From Vibrio chagasii (GTDB lineage: Bacteria; Pseudomonadota; Gammaproteobacteria; Enterobacterales; Vibrionaceae): DNA of 64,000 nucleotides. The position numbers were made by a program, and so were the translations under genes. Of the stretch, positions 1-9,349 are shown piece after piece; the stretch's first letter is position 1, and each line of letters starts with the position of its first letter. Location: NCBI RefSeq assembly GCF_024347355.1, contig NZ_AP025465.1:2418001-2482000 (forward strand), written 5' to 3'. The notes under the pieces are model-generated. The model was not told the origin of the DNA. It made no database searches and saw nothing but the letters and a program-made list of their open reading frames with translations.

Positions 1-168
1 GTGACCGATTTCAGTCATTGCTTGGCTAAGAGCATCAGCCAACTGAAGGCCGCCTTTTCTATCGCGCTGTAACAAATGAAAGGCCATACGCTGCGCCGAC
101 TTGGGGCCAACCCCAGGTAGACAACGTAAGGCCTCCATCAAATGCTCCAGCATATGACTGGTACGCAT
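1..168 (-). CDS. recR: Recombination mediator RecR (N-terminal part, runs off the window)
   Basis: The first 56 codons are visible, beginning with ATG at 168 and reading out of the window at base 1. The encoded start [20 protein letters not shown] followed by [13 protein letters not shown] is the RecR N-terminal helix-hairpin-helix DNA-binding segment. RecR acts with RecF and RecO to load RecA at gaps. It follows ybaB and dnaX on the same strand, the standard dnaX-ybaB-recR order, so it is probably the distal gene of that operon. The zinc finger and Toprim domain lie outside the window. Confidence 0.93.
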   Translation of the reverse strand, partial: MRTSHMLEHLMEALRCLPGVGPKSAQRMAFHLLQRDRKGGLQLADALSQAMTEIGH

Positions 169-240
169 ATTTAACCGTTCTAATTTTCAAATAACGGCCC
201 GCTCAAGTAAGGCAAGAACGAACCCTTAGAAATAAGTCGC

Positions 241-570
241 TTAGAAAGGCATCTTCATGCCTGGTGGAAGTTGCATTCCGCCAGTGATGCTAGCCATTTT
301 TTCTTTTTGAGTTTCTTCAACACGACGAGCCGCATCGTTGAAAGCAGCAGCGATAAGATCTTCAAGCATCTCTTTATCGTCTTCCATTAGGCTTTCATCG
401 ATATCAACACGGCGAACGCTGTGGCTACCAGTGATTGTTACTTTTACAAGGCCAGCACCAGATTCACCTGTTACTTCCATATTTGCGATTTCTTCTTGAA
501 GCTTTTGCATGCGCTCTTGCATTTGCTGGGCTTGCTTCATCATGTTGCCCATACCGCCTTTACCAAACAT
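241..570 (-). CDS. ybaB: Nucleoid-associated protein YbaB/EbfC
   Basis: A 109-residue protein of the YbaB/EbfC family, small dimeric DNA-binding proteins associated with the nucleoid. It has the usual glycine/methionine-rich N terminus ([18 protein letters not shown]), a long N-terminal helix, a central beta segment ([19 protein letters not shown]) and a glycine/methionine-rich tail. The length equals the E. coli protein. It lies between dnaX and recR on the same strand, 152 bp after dnaX, and is probably co-transcribed with both. Confidence 0.95.
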   Translation of the reverse strand: MFGKGGMGNMMKQAQQMQERMQKLQEEIANMEVTGESGAGLVKVTITGSHSVRRVDIDESLMEDDKEMLEDLIAAAFNDAARRVEETQKEKMASITGGMQLPPGMKMPF

Positions 571-722
571 GTTAATACTCTCTGGTCTAATTGGTTTATT
601 AAAATTTATTAAGCTATAAGCGCTTAAATGGGGGTTAAAGCAGTGTGATTCAACCCCTCAGTGTTCAGTTCTTCGATCGGTGCATCTAAGATGATACGCC
701 CATCACTAAATCAAAATTAACG

Positions 723-2939
723 TTAGATAGGACGAACACTATCTCTGTCGAGTTCTGCAGCGAAGCGTCTTTCGATAAACTGTACGTTGGCATCGTTTTC
801 CAAACTGGTAAACGCGTCTTTCAACTTACCTTGGTACAGCCTTTCTCGTAATTCTAGTGGTGTTTCACCATCATCGCCGATTTCGACGCTCAAGTGACAC
901 TCTTCTCCGAGTACCGTATTGAGAGACTGTAATAGTTCGCTCTGCGCTCGGTCCGTATTCAAGTGAGCTTGGCTCGATCTCAAGGTTAGCGTTATCGATG
1001 TATCATTCTTAGTAAATACAGAGTTCAACGCTAACTGTTCAACAAGCTTAGCTGTCTCTAGCTTTTGAATCGTGGCAGACCATTCATCTTGAGCAATCGA
1101 CTCGTTAAGCAGCTTTTCTACCATTTCTGGCGTTTTGACGTGCTCTAGCGCTCGCTTGATCTGAGTAGGTGTAAGCTCTTTGCTCGCCTCTTTTACAACA
1201 GGTTTAGACGGTTTCCAGCGATAAGGTTCATTATCATTGGTAACATTTTCTGTCGGAGAGGTTGGTAAAGAAGCTGGCGACACCCGCTCAGAACTACCGT
1301 GTTGCTGAGCAACTCGGTCAAGAACTGAAGTTTTAGCTGGTGCCGCTTTAGCCTTTTTTGGCGTTGAACCTTTACTGTCCTGTGCTGCGTTACCTCTACG
1401 CTGGGAGCGTAATTGGTGGCGCAAACCACTGACAGGTGATGCAGGACGTACAGGCTGCCCTTCAGGCGCAGACGGTGCAACGTTTTGTGGCTGAGCCTGA
1501 GCTTGATCCTGATAGCTCGCTTGCTGCTGAGGCTGTGCTTGTTGAGTCATAGGACTCATCGACTGCTCTGAACCGTAGCTTGGACGTTCGTCATAAGCTG
1601 GCGGCGCGTCATACTGGCTTTGCGGGTAATCCTGTTCTGGATAACCTTGATGACCAGAATGCTCAGGGTAGCCTTGTGAATTCGGATACTGAGCCGGACT
1701 TTGCTGCGGAGCTTGTTGTGCAGGTTGCAGCTGCATCTGCGGCTGTCTCGGAGCGGCCGTTGGCGCTGGTTGACTAACCGACTGAGCTTGACTCTGAACC
1801 GGCGCAGCAACAGGGCTCGTCGACTGAGTAGAGATCGCCGTTGCGACATTTTGCTCTGCAGGCCTAAATGCCAACATGCGTAAAACCACCATCTCAATAC
1901 CAACACGTGCGGTTGGCGATAACGGTAAGTCTTCACGACCTTTTAGCACTATCTGGTAATAAAGCTGAATATCTTGAGGGCTTAACGCTTTACTCAGCAG
2001 TTCAAGCTTCTCTGCGTCAGGCTGAGCTTTGTCTAAGGTAGACGGCAACGCTTGATACATGGCGAGACGATGAAGTTGAGCAGCAAGTTGATTCAGTAAA
2101 CCATCCCACTCTACGCCATTCTCAGCAAGGTTTTGGATACAAGCCATCGCCTCTTGAGGCTGCTTACTGCTAATAGCCTCAAGTAGATGGATCGCTTGGT
2201 CAGTATCCAATGTGCCAAGCATGTGCGCAACCGTATCAGTCACGACATTGCCGTTGCCTAATGCGATAGATTGGTCTGTCAGGCTCAAAGCATCACGCAT
2301 ACTACCGTCGGCAGCATGAGCAATCATTCCAAGCGCACGAGACTCAGAGGTTACCTTCTCTTGTTCAAGAATATGGTCAAGCTGCTCGTGGATATTATCA
2401 ACGCTGATCGGCTTAAGATGGAACTGCAGACAACGCGACAAGATAGTCACTGGCAGTTTTTGTGGATCGGTCGTTGCAAGCAAGAATTTCACATACTCAG
2501 GCGGCTCTTCTAACGTCTTTAGAAGCGCGTTGAAACTGTGCCTAGAAAGCATGTGTACTTCATCGATAAGGTAAACCTTAAAGCGACCACGCGCAGGTTT
2601 GTACTGAACATTGTCCAGAAGCTCGCGGGTATCTTCTACCTTGGTACGTGATGCCGCATCGATCTCTAGCAGGTCAACAAAGCGACCTTCATCGATCTCT
2701 TTACAAGTTGCACATTCACCACAAGGGGTTGAAGTAATGCCTGTTTCACAGTTAAGTCCCTTAGCAAACAAGCGGCCGATGGTCGTTTTACCGACACCGC
2801 GAGTTCCGCTAAATAGGTACGCATGGTGCAACCTATTTTGGCTAAGGGCATTCTCTAATGCTGTTAAAACATGGGCTTGACCAACCACTTCTTTGAATTT
2901 GGTTGGTCGCCATTTTCGCGCTAACGCAAGATAGCTCAT
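723..2939 (-). CDS. dnaX: DNA polymerase III subunits tau and gamma
   Basis: Clamp-loader ATPase of 738 residues. Residues 1-370 are the AAA+ core: Walker A GTRGVGKTTIGR near residue 45, a four-cysteine zinc motif (CETG..CGECATC) near 64-79, Walker B DEVHML and the sensor loop LLATTDPQKLP. Residues of about 370-610 are a Q/P/S-rich linker, which makes the protein longer than E. coli DnaX (643 residues). The C-terminal region of about 120 residues is the alpha- and DnaB-binding part of tau. An A AAA AAG slip site at codons 527-529 (annotated separately) would give the shorter gamma form. It is upstream of ybaB-recR and downstream of apt. Confidence 0.96.
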   Translation of the reverse strand: MSYLALARKWRPTKFKEVVGQAHVLTALENALSQNRLHHAYLFSGTRGVGKTTIGRLFAKGLNCETGITSTPCGECATCKEIDEGRFVDLLEIDAASRTKVEDTRELLDNVQYKPARGRFKVYLIDEVHMLSRHSFNALLKTLEEPPEYVKFLLATTDPQKLPVTILSRCLQFHLKPISVDNIHEQLDHILEQEKVTSESRALGMIAHAADGSMRDALSLTDQSIALGNGNVVTDTVAHMLGTLDTDQAIHLLEAISSKQPQEAMACIQNLAENGVEWDGLLNQLAAQLHRLAMYQALPSTLDKAQPDAEKLELLSKALSPQDIQLYYQIVLKGREDLPLSPTARVGIEMVVLRMLAFRPAEQNVATAISTQSTSPVAAPVQSQAQSVSQPAPTAAPRQPQMQLQPAQQAPQQSPAQYPNSQGYPEHSGHQGYPEQDYPQSQYDAPPAYDERPSYGSEQSMSPMTQQAQPQQQASYQDQAQAQPQNVAPSAPEGQPVRPASPVSGLRHQLRSQRRGNAAQDSKGSTPKKAKAAPAKTSVLDRVAQQHGSSERVSPASLPTSPTENVTNDNEPYRWKPSKPVVKEASKELTPTQIKRALEHVKTPEMVEKLLNESIAQDEWSATIQKLETAKLVEQLALNSVFTKNDTSITLTLRSSQAHLNTDRAQSELLQSLNTVLGEECHLSVEIGDDGETPLELRERLYQGKLKDAFTSLENDANVQFIERRFAAELDRDSVRPI
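1348..1373 (-). promoter_or_regulatory. Programmed -1 frameshift site of dnaX
   Basis: On the coding strand the slippery heptamer A AAA AAG (1359-1353) is read in frame 0 as CCA AAA AAG GCT. After a -1 slip the next codons are GGC and then TAA (1350-1348), so translation ends after 530 residues and yields a gamma-like product. A purine-rich AAAGG (1373-1369) sits 9 nt upstream, where E. coli dnaX has its stimulatory Shine-Dalgarno-like sequence. I did not identify a convincing downstream stem-loop by eye. The arrangement (heptamer, then an almost immediate -1 stop) matches E. coli. Confidence 0.85.
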
Positions 2940-2957
2940 GAATAATTCCGAAAAGGA

Positions 2958-3503
2958 TTAGTGGCCGTCGAATTCGCAGATGCTAAACACTTCTAGACCT
3001 AAGCCTTCTAAGCGCTTGTCACCACCGATTTCTGGAAGATTAATTACAAATGCAGCGTGCCCTACCACACCACCAAGCTGACGAATCAACTTTGTTGTCG
3101 CTTCAATCGTACCGCCAGTTGCTAGTAGGTCATCAACCATCAGCACTTTATCGCCTTCAACGATAGCATCAGTATGAATTTCTAGTGTATCTGTGCCGTA
3201 CTCAAGCTCATAAGATTGTGCCACAGTTTCACGAGGCAGTTTGCCCGGCTTACGCACAGGGATGAAGCCAACACCTAGCTCTAATGCTAAAGGCGCACCG
3301 AATAGGAAACCACGAGCTTCAGTACCAACGATCTTAGTAAAGCCCATGTCCTTGTATGTTTCCGCTAACAACTCGATAGTCGCTTTGTAAGCTGCTGGGT
3401 CTTCCATCAAGCTTGTTACGTCACGGAACAAAATACCCGCTTTAGGGTAATCAGGAATGCTTTTGATGCTTGCTTTGATCAGAGAGATTTTTTCTGTGTT
3501 CAT
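2958..3503 (-). CDS. apt: Adenine phosphoribosyltransferase
   Basis: Salvage enzyme that makes AMP from adenine and PRPP. The PRPP-binding loop [13 protein letters not shown] is clear, and [21 protein letters not shown] is the family N-terminal motif. I chose the ATG at 3503 ([14 protein letters not shown], 181 residues) over an in-frame start four codons earlier because 181-183 residues is the normal length. It lies 18 bp upstream of dnaX on the same strand, the common enterobacterial and vibrio order. Confidence 0.94.
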   Translation of the reverse strand: MNTEKISLIKASIKSIPDYPKAGILFRDVTSLMEDPAAYKATIELLAETYKDMGFTKIVGTEARGFLFGAPLALELGVGFIPVRKPGKLPRETVAQSYELEYGTDTLEIHTDAIVEGDKVLMVDDLLATGGTIEATTKLIRQLGGVVGHAAFVINLPEIGGDKRLEGLGLEVFSICEFDGH

Positions 3504-3664
3504 AATCTTATGCACTTCATTAGGCCGCTTTCCAAACTCTGGTTAACGAATCAAACATCAACGCTTGAAATTAAGGAAAGGTACGATTGGTATTCATTGC
3601 AACGAGAGTCATAACTCTAATTGCTGAAATAATAAACGCCCGCTATACAAGCAGGCACACTGGC

Positions 3665-4063
3665 TTAATGGTAGTGATTTTCTTTGCTGTCAGCAACCAA
3701 CTCATGGGTTGGAAGTCGCATAAACCATGTGAGAAGAATAACAAGTACACAAATTAGGAAAGCCTTGACCCAAATGAGTGGAGCAAAGTAGATAGATAAC
3801 GCAAAACTCAACAAGATAAAGAATACGCCACGCGTTTTAACTTGCTTGGTGACAGCGCCGTGTTGGTACCAGTTTTCTAACAGAGGACCGAGCGTTTTAT
3901 GCTCATGTATCCATTTGTGAACTTTTGGATTGCTTCGCATGAAACATGCACTAGCAAGAAGAAGGAATGGGGTGGTTGGCAGAACGGGTAATACAATCCC
4001 TAGAACTGCAAGAAAGATACAAAGGCCACCAGCAATATTCAGGCTTAAAACTCGAACGCTAAC
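3665..4063 (-). CDS. DUF454 (YbaN-like) inner membrane protein, start codon unclear
   Basis: The conserved family core reads GIVLPVLPTTPFLLLASACF followed by MRSNPKVHKW and a second hydrophobic stretch (FFILLSFALSIYFAPLIWV). The core starts well upstream of the first ATG (3940), so translation must begin further up. The frame is open back to a TAA, and a strong AAGGAGG sits just before 4063, but the codon at the expected spacing is GTT, not ATG, GTG or TTG. Either a non-standard start (GTT at 4063 or ATT at 4036) is used, or the start codon is mutated. From 4063 the product would be 132 residues, close to the family length. Function unknown. Confidence 0.6.
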   Translation of the reverse strand, partial: VSVRVLSLNIAGGLCIFLAVLGIVLPVLPTTPFLLLASACFMRSNPKVHKWIHEHKTLGPLLENWYQHGAVTKQVKTRGVFFILLSFALSIYFAPLIWVKAFLICVLVILLTWFMRLPTHELVADSKENHYH

Positions 4064-4110
4064 TGTGGCCTCCTTGAGTTAGCTATCACCATTTGGCGAC
4101 GACAGCTTAA

Positions 4111-4248
4111 CTAAAATGTTGCGTAGCCATTAAATACACGGATCAACGTTAGTGTTGCTGGTAGTAATGGAATCATTAAAAATGCGGCTAGAAAGCCTAA
4201 AAAGTAGAATACATTAAACGGGTCTTTAAAGTCTTGATTATCTGCCAT
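4111..4248 (-). CDS. Small hydrophobic protein, 45 residues
   Basis: An ATG at 4248, preceded by AAGAAG at good spacing, opens a 45-codon frame: MADNQDFKDPFNVFYFLGFL, then an AAFLMIPLLPATLTLIRVF segment that forms one membrane helix, ending GYATF at a TAG. A short acidic N terminus and one helix are typical of bacterial membrane micropeptides. It lies 47 bp upstream of the DUF454 membrane gene on the same strand. I do not recognise a named family. Confidence 0.6.
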   Translation of the reverse strand: MADNQDFKDPFNVFYFLGFLAAFLMIPLLPATLTLIRVFNGYATF

Positions 4249-4397
4249 GATTGCTTCTTGTTTTTGTTAGTAAAGGTAAGTCCAGTGGCGAACCAAACCC
4301 GCTTTGCTAAATAGACATTTAACAAAAAAGGCATAGTCACACCATTTGCGCAACTATACCTTAATCAATTATTCACAAAAACCGAGGAAATATAGGG

Positions 4398-5501
4398 TTA
4401 ATCGGTTGTCCCTTGATGGATATCCAAGCTGAAACTTGCCGCTCCAAGCAGGCTCAACGACAACTGACAGCCCTGCTCTATTGGTAAATCTCTGGTGATA
4501 AAGTTCTTTTTACAGTTATCGCCTAAGCGTTCACCTGCTGCAATATGTTGATTCATTTCACCATTCGACCAACGCCCATCTAAACCCGCAGGCAAAATTG
4601 AGATAGTGCCTTCAGCGAGGTTAGCAACTCCAAACAGCGCGTTGACAGGTGTTGAACACGCCGAGCAGCGAATCCCTTTCTCCAAAATTTCAGCGATATC
4701 TTTGAGGTCAGCACTAAAATCTTTTCTATTTCTTAAGTAATCGTGGAACAAAGCTCTCACTAACAAGGTAGTCGCAGAGCCACCATTTTCAGAAGACGCT
4801 GAATCGACAAGGTAGAAAGCAAACTGCCCATTCATCGTCCATGCATAATCAAATACAAGCGGCATCATTTCCGTTGATTGCAACAAACGGTAGCTGCAAC
4901 GCCATGAGCCTTGTCTTGTGTCTTTGTCTGGTAACAACGCGTGCAACAAATCTCTTGCTGCGCTTGGGTTGTCCTGCAAGTAATTCAGGTGCCAATGTAA
5001 CTCTTGGTCTTCCGGGATCTCTCCTCCATCATCCACACAAAACCACTGGCTTGAGAAATCTCGTTGATCTGAAAGGTTGTCGAACGAATCTGTTAATGTG
5101 TTGGCAATCGCACTGCTTAGATGACCGTGGTCCTCTAATGGCTTAGCTAAAAAGTCTTTAATACCAAATCGTAGTGCTTTCGCTACATCAGACATGTCAT
5201 CTGTCGCAGACACCACAATCATAGGCAGTGATGGGTACTCTAAACTGAGCTCTTCTACAAGCTCGATACCGTCCAGGATCGGCATTGATAAGTCACACAC
5301 AATTAAATCTGGCGCTGCATCTCTGAGCTTCTGCAAAGCGTCCAGTCCGTTTTCAGCCTCAACCACTTTATAACCAACCTTTTCAAGGTAAGCGCCGGTT
5401 ATACGGCGAAAAATAGGATCATCATCAACCAACATTACGCATTTCTGGTTCATCACTTCCTGTGCCGAGGTCATTACTGGCTGACTGTGAGTTTTGTACA
5501 T
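4398..5501 (-). CDS. rssB: RssB-like response regulator with degenerate PP2C domain
   Basis: An N-terminal receiver domain (MLVDDDPIFRRI, phosphoacceptor D in LIVCDLSMP, IVVSATDDM, K in LAKPLED) is followed by a linker and a C-terminal PP2C-like half without the usual metal-binding Asp motifs. The segments VSATDDMSDVAKALRFGIKD and LLVRALFHDYL align by eye with E. coli RssB, the adaptor that delivers RpoS to ClpXP. At about 367 residues it is a little longer than RssB (337). I chose ATG 5501, with AGG 9 nt upstream, over GTG 5516. The assignment as RpoS adaptor is inference from similarity; a general receiver-phosphatase protein is the alternative. Confidence 0.7.
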   Translation of the reverse strand: MYKTHSQPVMTSAQEVMNQKCVMLVDDDPIFRRITGAYLEKVGYKVVEAENGLDALQKLRDAAPDLIVCDLSMPILDGIELVEELSLEYPSLPMIVVSATDDMSDVAKALRFGIKDFLAKPLEDHGHLSSAIANTLTDSFDNLSDQRDFSSQWFCVDDGGEIPEDQELHWHLNYLQDNPSAARDLLHALLPDKDTRQGSWRCSYRLLQSTEMMPLVFDYAWTMNGQFAFYLVDSASSENGGSATTLLVRALFHDYLRNRKDFSADLKDIAEILEKGIRCSACSTPVNALFGVANLAEGTISILPAGLDGRWSNGEMNQHIAAGERLGDNCKKNFITRDLPIEQGCQLSLSLLGAASFSLDIHQGTTD

Positions 5502-5729
5502 AATTTCTAACCTCACAAAACTAAGTCAAATTATTATTGTTATCTGTTCTAAGAACTAATATAAAACTTAGTAATAAAATGCTAAATACACAAATGTTCA
5601 CTCTTTACTGGTAATTCGTGACAAGGCTTGGAATACTTGTAAATAGTGCAACAAGTTGACATGACGCAAACATTGATCTCAATGTTACGTATAAATTAGA
5701 TGAGATTGTAAACAAATGTGTCTGGATTT

Positions 5730-6605
5730 ATGAAATTAGATGATTTAAACCTCTTTCGACTCGTCGTTGAAAATGGGAGCTACACCGCAACATCGCGCAA
5801 GACTATGATTCCGGTTGCGACCATCACACGACGGATCCAAGCTCTAGAAGACTCGCTAAACCTGAGACTTCTCAATAGACACGCGCGTAAACTCTCTTTA
5901 ACAGAGGCTGGCGAACGTTTCTTTAATGAATGCTCTCCACTGCTGCAACGTCTCTCTTCGACTGCCGAAGAACTGACGGATGTTTGTAAAGGTGCTTCCG
6001 GTAAGATCCGCATTACAGCGCCTTCCAACCTGACTAAGCGCATGATGATGCCAATGTTCAGCGACTTCATGACTCAATACCCAGATATCAATATTGAGTT
6101 GATGATGAACAACCAAGCCGATCAACTCGACCCTACAGAGTGGGACGTGATTTTCAGAGTGGGTCCGCAACGTGATTCAAGCCTCATCGCTCGAAAAATC
6201 AGTGAAGTGAAAGATATTCTTATCGCGAGCCCTGAGTACTTAGCGAAGAACCCTGCACCGAGCCATGCTGAAGAACTGGCGAACCATTCATTGCTTAAAG
6301 GCTACCCACTGATTAAGTGGCAGCTAAGTAACTCGAATGATGAGACAGTAGTTAACAGTGAAAAAGGCCGCTTCAACGCAAACGCACTTAATGTGGTGAG
6401 ACAAGCTTGTTCTGAAGGTCTAGGTATCACACTGATGCCAGACGTGATGATTCGCGAATACATTGAAGATGGTAGCCTAGTACAAGTACTGGAAGACTGG
6501 AGCGCTAACCCACGTGACATCTACATGCTTTATAACCACAAAGACCATCTACCTGAGAAAGTTAGATTGTTTATTGATTTTGTGATCGCTTACCACATTC
6601 ACTAG
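5730..6605 (+). CDS. LysR-family transcriptional regulator
   Basis: A 291-residue LysR regulator. Residues 1-60 are the winged helix (MKLDDLNLFRLVVENGSYTA, then the ALEDSLNLRLLNRHARKLSL wing) and the rest is the type 2 periplasmic-binding-like effector domain. A GTG four codons upstream (5718) is also possible, but MKLDDL is the family-typical start. It is divergent from the RssB-like gene across about 230 bp of AT-rich sequence and convergent with purF. The effector and target genes cannot be read from the sequence. Confidence 0.85.
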   Translation: MKLDDLNLFRLVVENGSYTATSRKTMIPVATITRRIQALEDSLNLRLLNRHARKLSLTEAGERFFNECSPLLQRLSSTAEELTDVCKGASGKIRITAPSNLTKRMMMPMFSDFMTQYPDINIELMMNNQADQLDPTEWDVIFRVGPQRDSSLIARKISEVKDILIASPEYLAKNPAPSHAEELANHSLLKGYPLIKWQLSNSNDETVVNSEKGRFNANALNVVRQACSEGLGITLMPDVMIREYIEDGSLVQVLEDWSANPRDIYMLYNHKDHLPEKVRLFIDFVIAYHIH

Positions 6606-6628
6606 GTTAATCCCCTACTTCAAAAACA

Positions 6629-6660
6629 AAAAAACCAGAGCCGATGCTCTGGTTTTTTAT
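6629..6660. terminator. Bidirectional terminator between LysR gene and purF
   Basis: A perfect hairpin, AAACCAGAG-CCGATG-CTCTGGTTT, is flanked by an A run on one side and a T run on the other, so it can act for both convergent genes. Confidence 0.85.
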
Positions 6661-6680
6661 ATTCTTGCCACTAACGAAAA

Positions 6681-8195
6681 CTAAGCGCCTTCGTTGTGTA
6701 ACTCTAGGTTCGCCAGATCTTGTTGGATCTCACGCTGAATCTTAGAATCGTCATTACGTAGAGAGTCTAGGAAATCTAGGTACGCTTGGTCGATATCACC
6801 CGTTACATACTCGCCATTAAACACAGAAGTATCGAAACGCGCGATGTCTTGGTTACCCATGCCTACCGCAGAAATCAAGTCTGGTAGCGTTTGGAAGATC
6901 AGAGCGTCTGCGCCAATCTGCTTACAGATCGTTTCATTGTCACGACCATGAGCAATTAGCTCTGTCGCGCTTGGCATATCGATACCGTAAACGTTAGGGA
7001 AGCGAACCTCAGGCGCCGCTGACACCATGAACACTTTGTTTGCGCCAGAGTCACGAGCCATCTCAATGATTTGCTCTGAAGTGGTACCGCGTACAATAGA
7101 GTCATCAACCAATAGAACGTTCTTACCTTTAAACTCAGAGCGAATTGCGTTGAGTTTGCGGCGAACTGACTTCTTACGCTGCTGCTGTCCAGGCATGATA
7201 AACGTACGACCAACGTAACGGTTTTTCACGAAACCTTGACGGTATGGCTTGTCGATAGCTTGAGCGATACGCAGTGCAATGTCGTTAGAGGTTTCTGGAA
7301 TTGGGATAACCACGTCAATGTCTAAGTCTGAGTACTCTTCTTTAATACGCTTACCTAGTAATTCACCCATCTCAACACGTGCGCTGTACACTGAAATTTT
7401 ATCGATGAATGAATCAGGGCGTGCAAAGTAAACAAACTCAAAGATACATGGGTTGAGCTGTGGGTTGTCTGCACATTGCTTAGTGAAAAGCTCGCCATCG
7501 AATGTTGCGTAGATAGCTTCACCAGGTGCCACATCGCGCATGAAATCGAAACCAACAGCATCCAGTGCTACCGATTCAGACGCCACCATGTACTCTGTTT
7601 TACCTTCGACTTCACGCTTACCTAAACACAGTGGACGAATACCGTGTGGGTCGCGGAATGCGATCATACCGTGGCCAATGATCATAGCTGTTACTGCGTA
7701 AGCGCCACGAATTGTGCGGTGCACGTTTGATACAGCGCGGAAAACATCATCAGAAGTCACGTTACCTTTAACCGTATCGATCTCGTGAGCCAACACGTTC
7801 AAAAGCACTTCTGAATCTGAAGTTGTATTCACATGACGGCGGTCTTTTTCGAACAACTTTTCACGAACTTCGTTCGCGTTCGTTAGGTTGCCGTTGTGAG
7901 CCAACGTGATGCCAAAAGGCGAGTTTACGTAGAAAGGCTGAGCTTCCGACGCGCTTGAGCTACCTGCAGTCGGGTAACGAACATGGCCAATACCAACGTT
8001 ACCTTGGAGGCGTTGCATGTGTTTTGCTTCAAAAACATCTTTTACTAAACCGTTCGCCTTACGCAGACGGAAACGATTGCTTTCTATGGTACAAATACCA
8101 GCGGCATCTTGGCCACGATGCTGCAATACCGTTAAAGCGTCATAAATAGACTGGTTTACAGGTGTTGAACCCACGATTCCAACAATACCACACAT
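6681..8195 (-). CDS. purF: Amidophosphoribosyltransferase
   Basis: First committed enzyme of purine synthesis (PRPP + glutamine to phosphoribosylamine). The N-terminal nucleophile Cys2 is present (MCGIVGIVG) with glutaminase motifs RGQDAAG and HNGNL. The C-terminal half has the PRPP-binding motif [14 protein letters not shown]. Its 504 residues match E. coli PurF. It lies 34 bp downstream of cvpA and is the last gene of the accD-folC-dedD-cvpA-purF run. A PurR operator precedes cvpA, so purine repression of cvpA-purF is likely. Confidence 0.97.
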   Translation of the reverse strand: MCGIVGIVGSTPVNQSIYDALTVLQHRGQDAAGICTIESNRFRLRKANGLVKDVFEAKHMQRLQGNVGIGHVRYPTAGSSSASEAQPFYVNSPFGITLAHNGNLTNANEVREKLFEKDRRHVNTTSDSEVLLNVLAHEIDTVKGNVTSDDVFRAVSNVHRTIRGAYAVTAMIIGHGMIAFRDPHGIRPLCLGKREVEGKTEYMVASESVALDAVGFDFMRDVAPGEAIYATFDGELFTKQCADNPQLNPCIFEFVYFARPDSFIDKISVYSARVEMGELLGKRIKEEYSDLDIDVVIPIPETSNDIALRIAQAIDKPYRQGFVKNRYVGRTFIMPGQQQRKKSVRRKLNAIRSEFKGKNVLLVDDSIVRGTTSEQIIEMARDSGANKVFMVSAAPEVRFPNVYGIDMPSATELIAHGRDNETICKQIGADALIFQTLPDLISAVGMGNQDIARFDTSVFNGEYVTGDIDQAYLDFLDSLRNDDSKIQREIQQDLANLELHNEGA

Positions 8196-8229
8196 GTCCT
8201 AATCCTCGATTTTTCGACATTAACTGGCG

Positions 8230-8721
8230 CTATAGCGCGCCAGATAAGAAACTAGATGTTGCTTGTAAATGCTCGAAGAACGGCGCAATGATTCGACTAA
8301 ATTCCGGAACCAACTGCGAATTCTTCCACCACTCAGAACTTGGGAATGCAGTAAACGCATCCATGAAAAACAACACTGCAGAAACAATCAAAACACCACG
8401 TAAGCCACCAAAGACGACACCGAGGATTCTGTCTGTACCTGACAGGCCTGTTTTCTGAACTAGCTGCCCGATAACATAGTTAACTAAAGCACCGACAACT
8501 AACGTTGCAACAAACAATGCTGCTATCGCAGTTCCGTTTCGAAACATCTCATCTTCGATATTGGTGAAGTACACCGCTAATTTTGCGTAGTACTGGCTAG
8601 CAATAAAAAATGCTCCAAACCAAATAACGAGTGACAACGCTTCTTTAGCGAAACCACGAACTAAACTGATCACGGCAGAGAAGCCGATCACGCCTAAAAT
8701 GACAAAATCTAACCAATTCAT
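8230..8721 (-). CDS. cvpA: CvpA family inner membrane protein
   Basis: A 163-residue membrane protein with four predicted helices (MNWLDFVILGVIGFSAVISL, LSLVIWFGAFFIASQYY, AALFVATLVVGALVNYVIG, LRGVLIVSAVLFFM). The N terminus and length match CvpA, named for its link to colicin V production and later tied to envelope stress tolerance. The family's role is not well defined. It is co-transcribed with purF as in E. coli. Confidence 0.93.
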   Translation of the reverse strand: MNWLDFVILGVIGFSAVISLVRGFAKEALSLVIWFGAFFIASQYYAKLAVYFTNIEDEMFRNGTAIAALFVATLVVGALVNYVIGQLVQKTGLSGTDRILGVVFGGLRGVLIVSAVLFFMDAFTAFPSSEWWKNSQLVPEFSRIIAPFFEHLQATSSFLSGAL

Positions 8722-8768
8722 GAATTCTTCATCTTAAGTTGGCGCGCATTTTAACAGAAAAAATGCTG

Positions 8769-8784
8769 ACGCAAACGTTTTCTT
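8769..8784. promoter_or_regulatory. PurR operator upstream of cvpA-purF
   Basis: ACGCAAACGTTTTCTT is a near-perfect palindromic match to the PurR box consensus ACGCAAACGTTTGCGT. It lies about 50 bp before the cvpA start and overlaps the dedD stop codon, so a purine-regulated promoter probably starts inside the end of dedD. Confidence 0.85.
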
Positions 8785-9349
8785 ATGGATTTAACGGTTT
8801 AAATTTGAGCAATTGGCCTTTTGAACCCGTAATTTTTTCTAATTCCTTAATTTGTCGCTCAAGTTTGGATTTAGATACATCTGGGCCAATAATTACTCGC
8901 GTAAAAGTTTTTTCTTGCTTGGTGTGAGCCTGATAACCACGCTTTTGCAAATCCTTAACTACGCTTTTCGCGTTGTCAGCATTCTTCAAAGCCATCAATT
9001 GAATGATCCAAGCGCTGTCTTGGTACTCATTTTTTTCAGGTACTGGCTTAACCACAACCGCCACTTTATCCGCTTCTTTTTCAGAAGCCGATGCCGTTTG
9101 GGTTTCTGATGACCCACCGCTTTCGACCACTCGCTCTACTGGAGAATCCGGCAGTGCAATCTGATCTTCAACTGGGTCAAGCACCTCAAACACTTCCACA
9201 TTGCTATCAAGTTCAGGCTTAATAGGAATGCTCGCAAACTCTTCTTTGTAGTGAAGCTTTTTACCATCAAGCACATCTGGCAATACAATCACGCCAATGG
9301 CCACTAAAATGATGGTGCCGACTAAGCGGCTCTGAAATTTACTTGCCAT
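8783..9349 (-). CDS. dedD: Cell-division SPOR-domain protein DedD
   Basis: A 188-residue bitopic protein: a short cytoplasmic start, one membrane helix (LVGTIILVAIGVIVLPDVL, about residues 9-27), a charged periplasmic linker, and a C-terminal SPOR domain (residues about 110-188, beginning AWIIQLMALKNADNAKSVVK) that binds denuded septal peptidoglycan. The ATG directly follows the folC stop codon with no gap, indicating translational coupling. Gene order folC-dedD-cvpA is the same as in E. coli. Confidence 0.92.
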   Translation of the reverse strand: MASKFQSRLVGTIILVAIGVIVLPDVLDGKKLHYKEEFASIPIKPELDSNVEVFEVLDPVEDQIALPDSPVERVVESGGSSETQTASASEKEADKVAVVVKPVPEKNEYQDSAWIIQLMALKNADNAKSVVKDLQKRGYQAHTKQEKTFTRVIIGPDVSKSKLERQIKELEKITGSKGQLLKFKPLNP

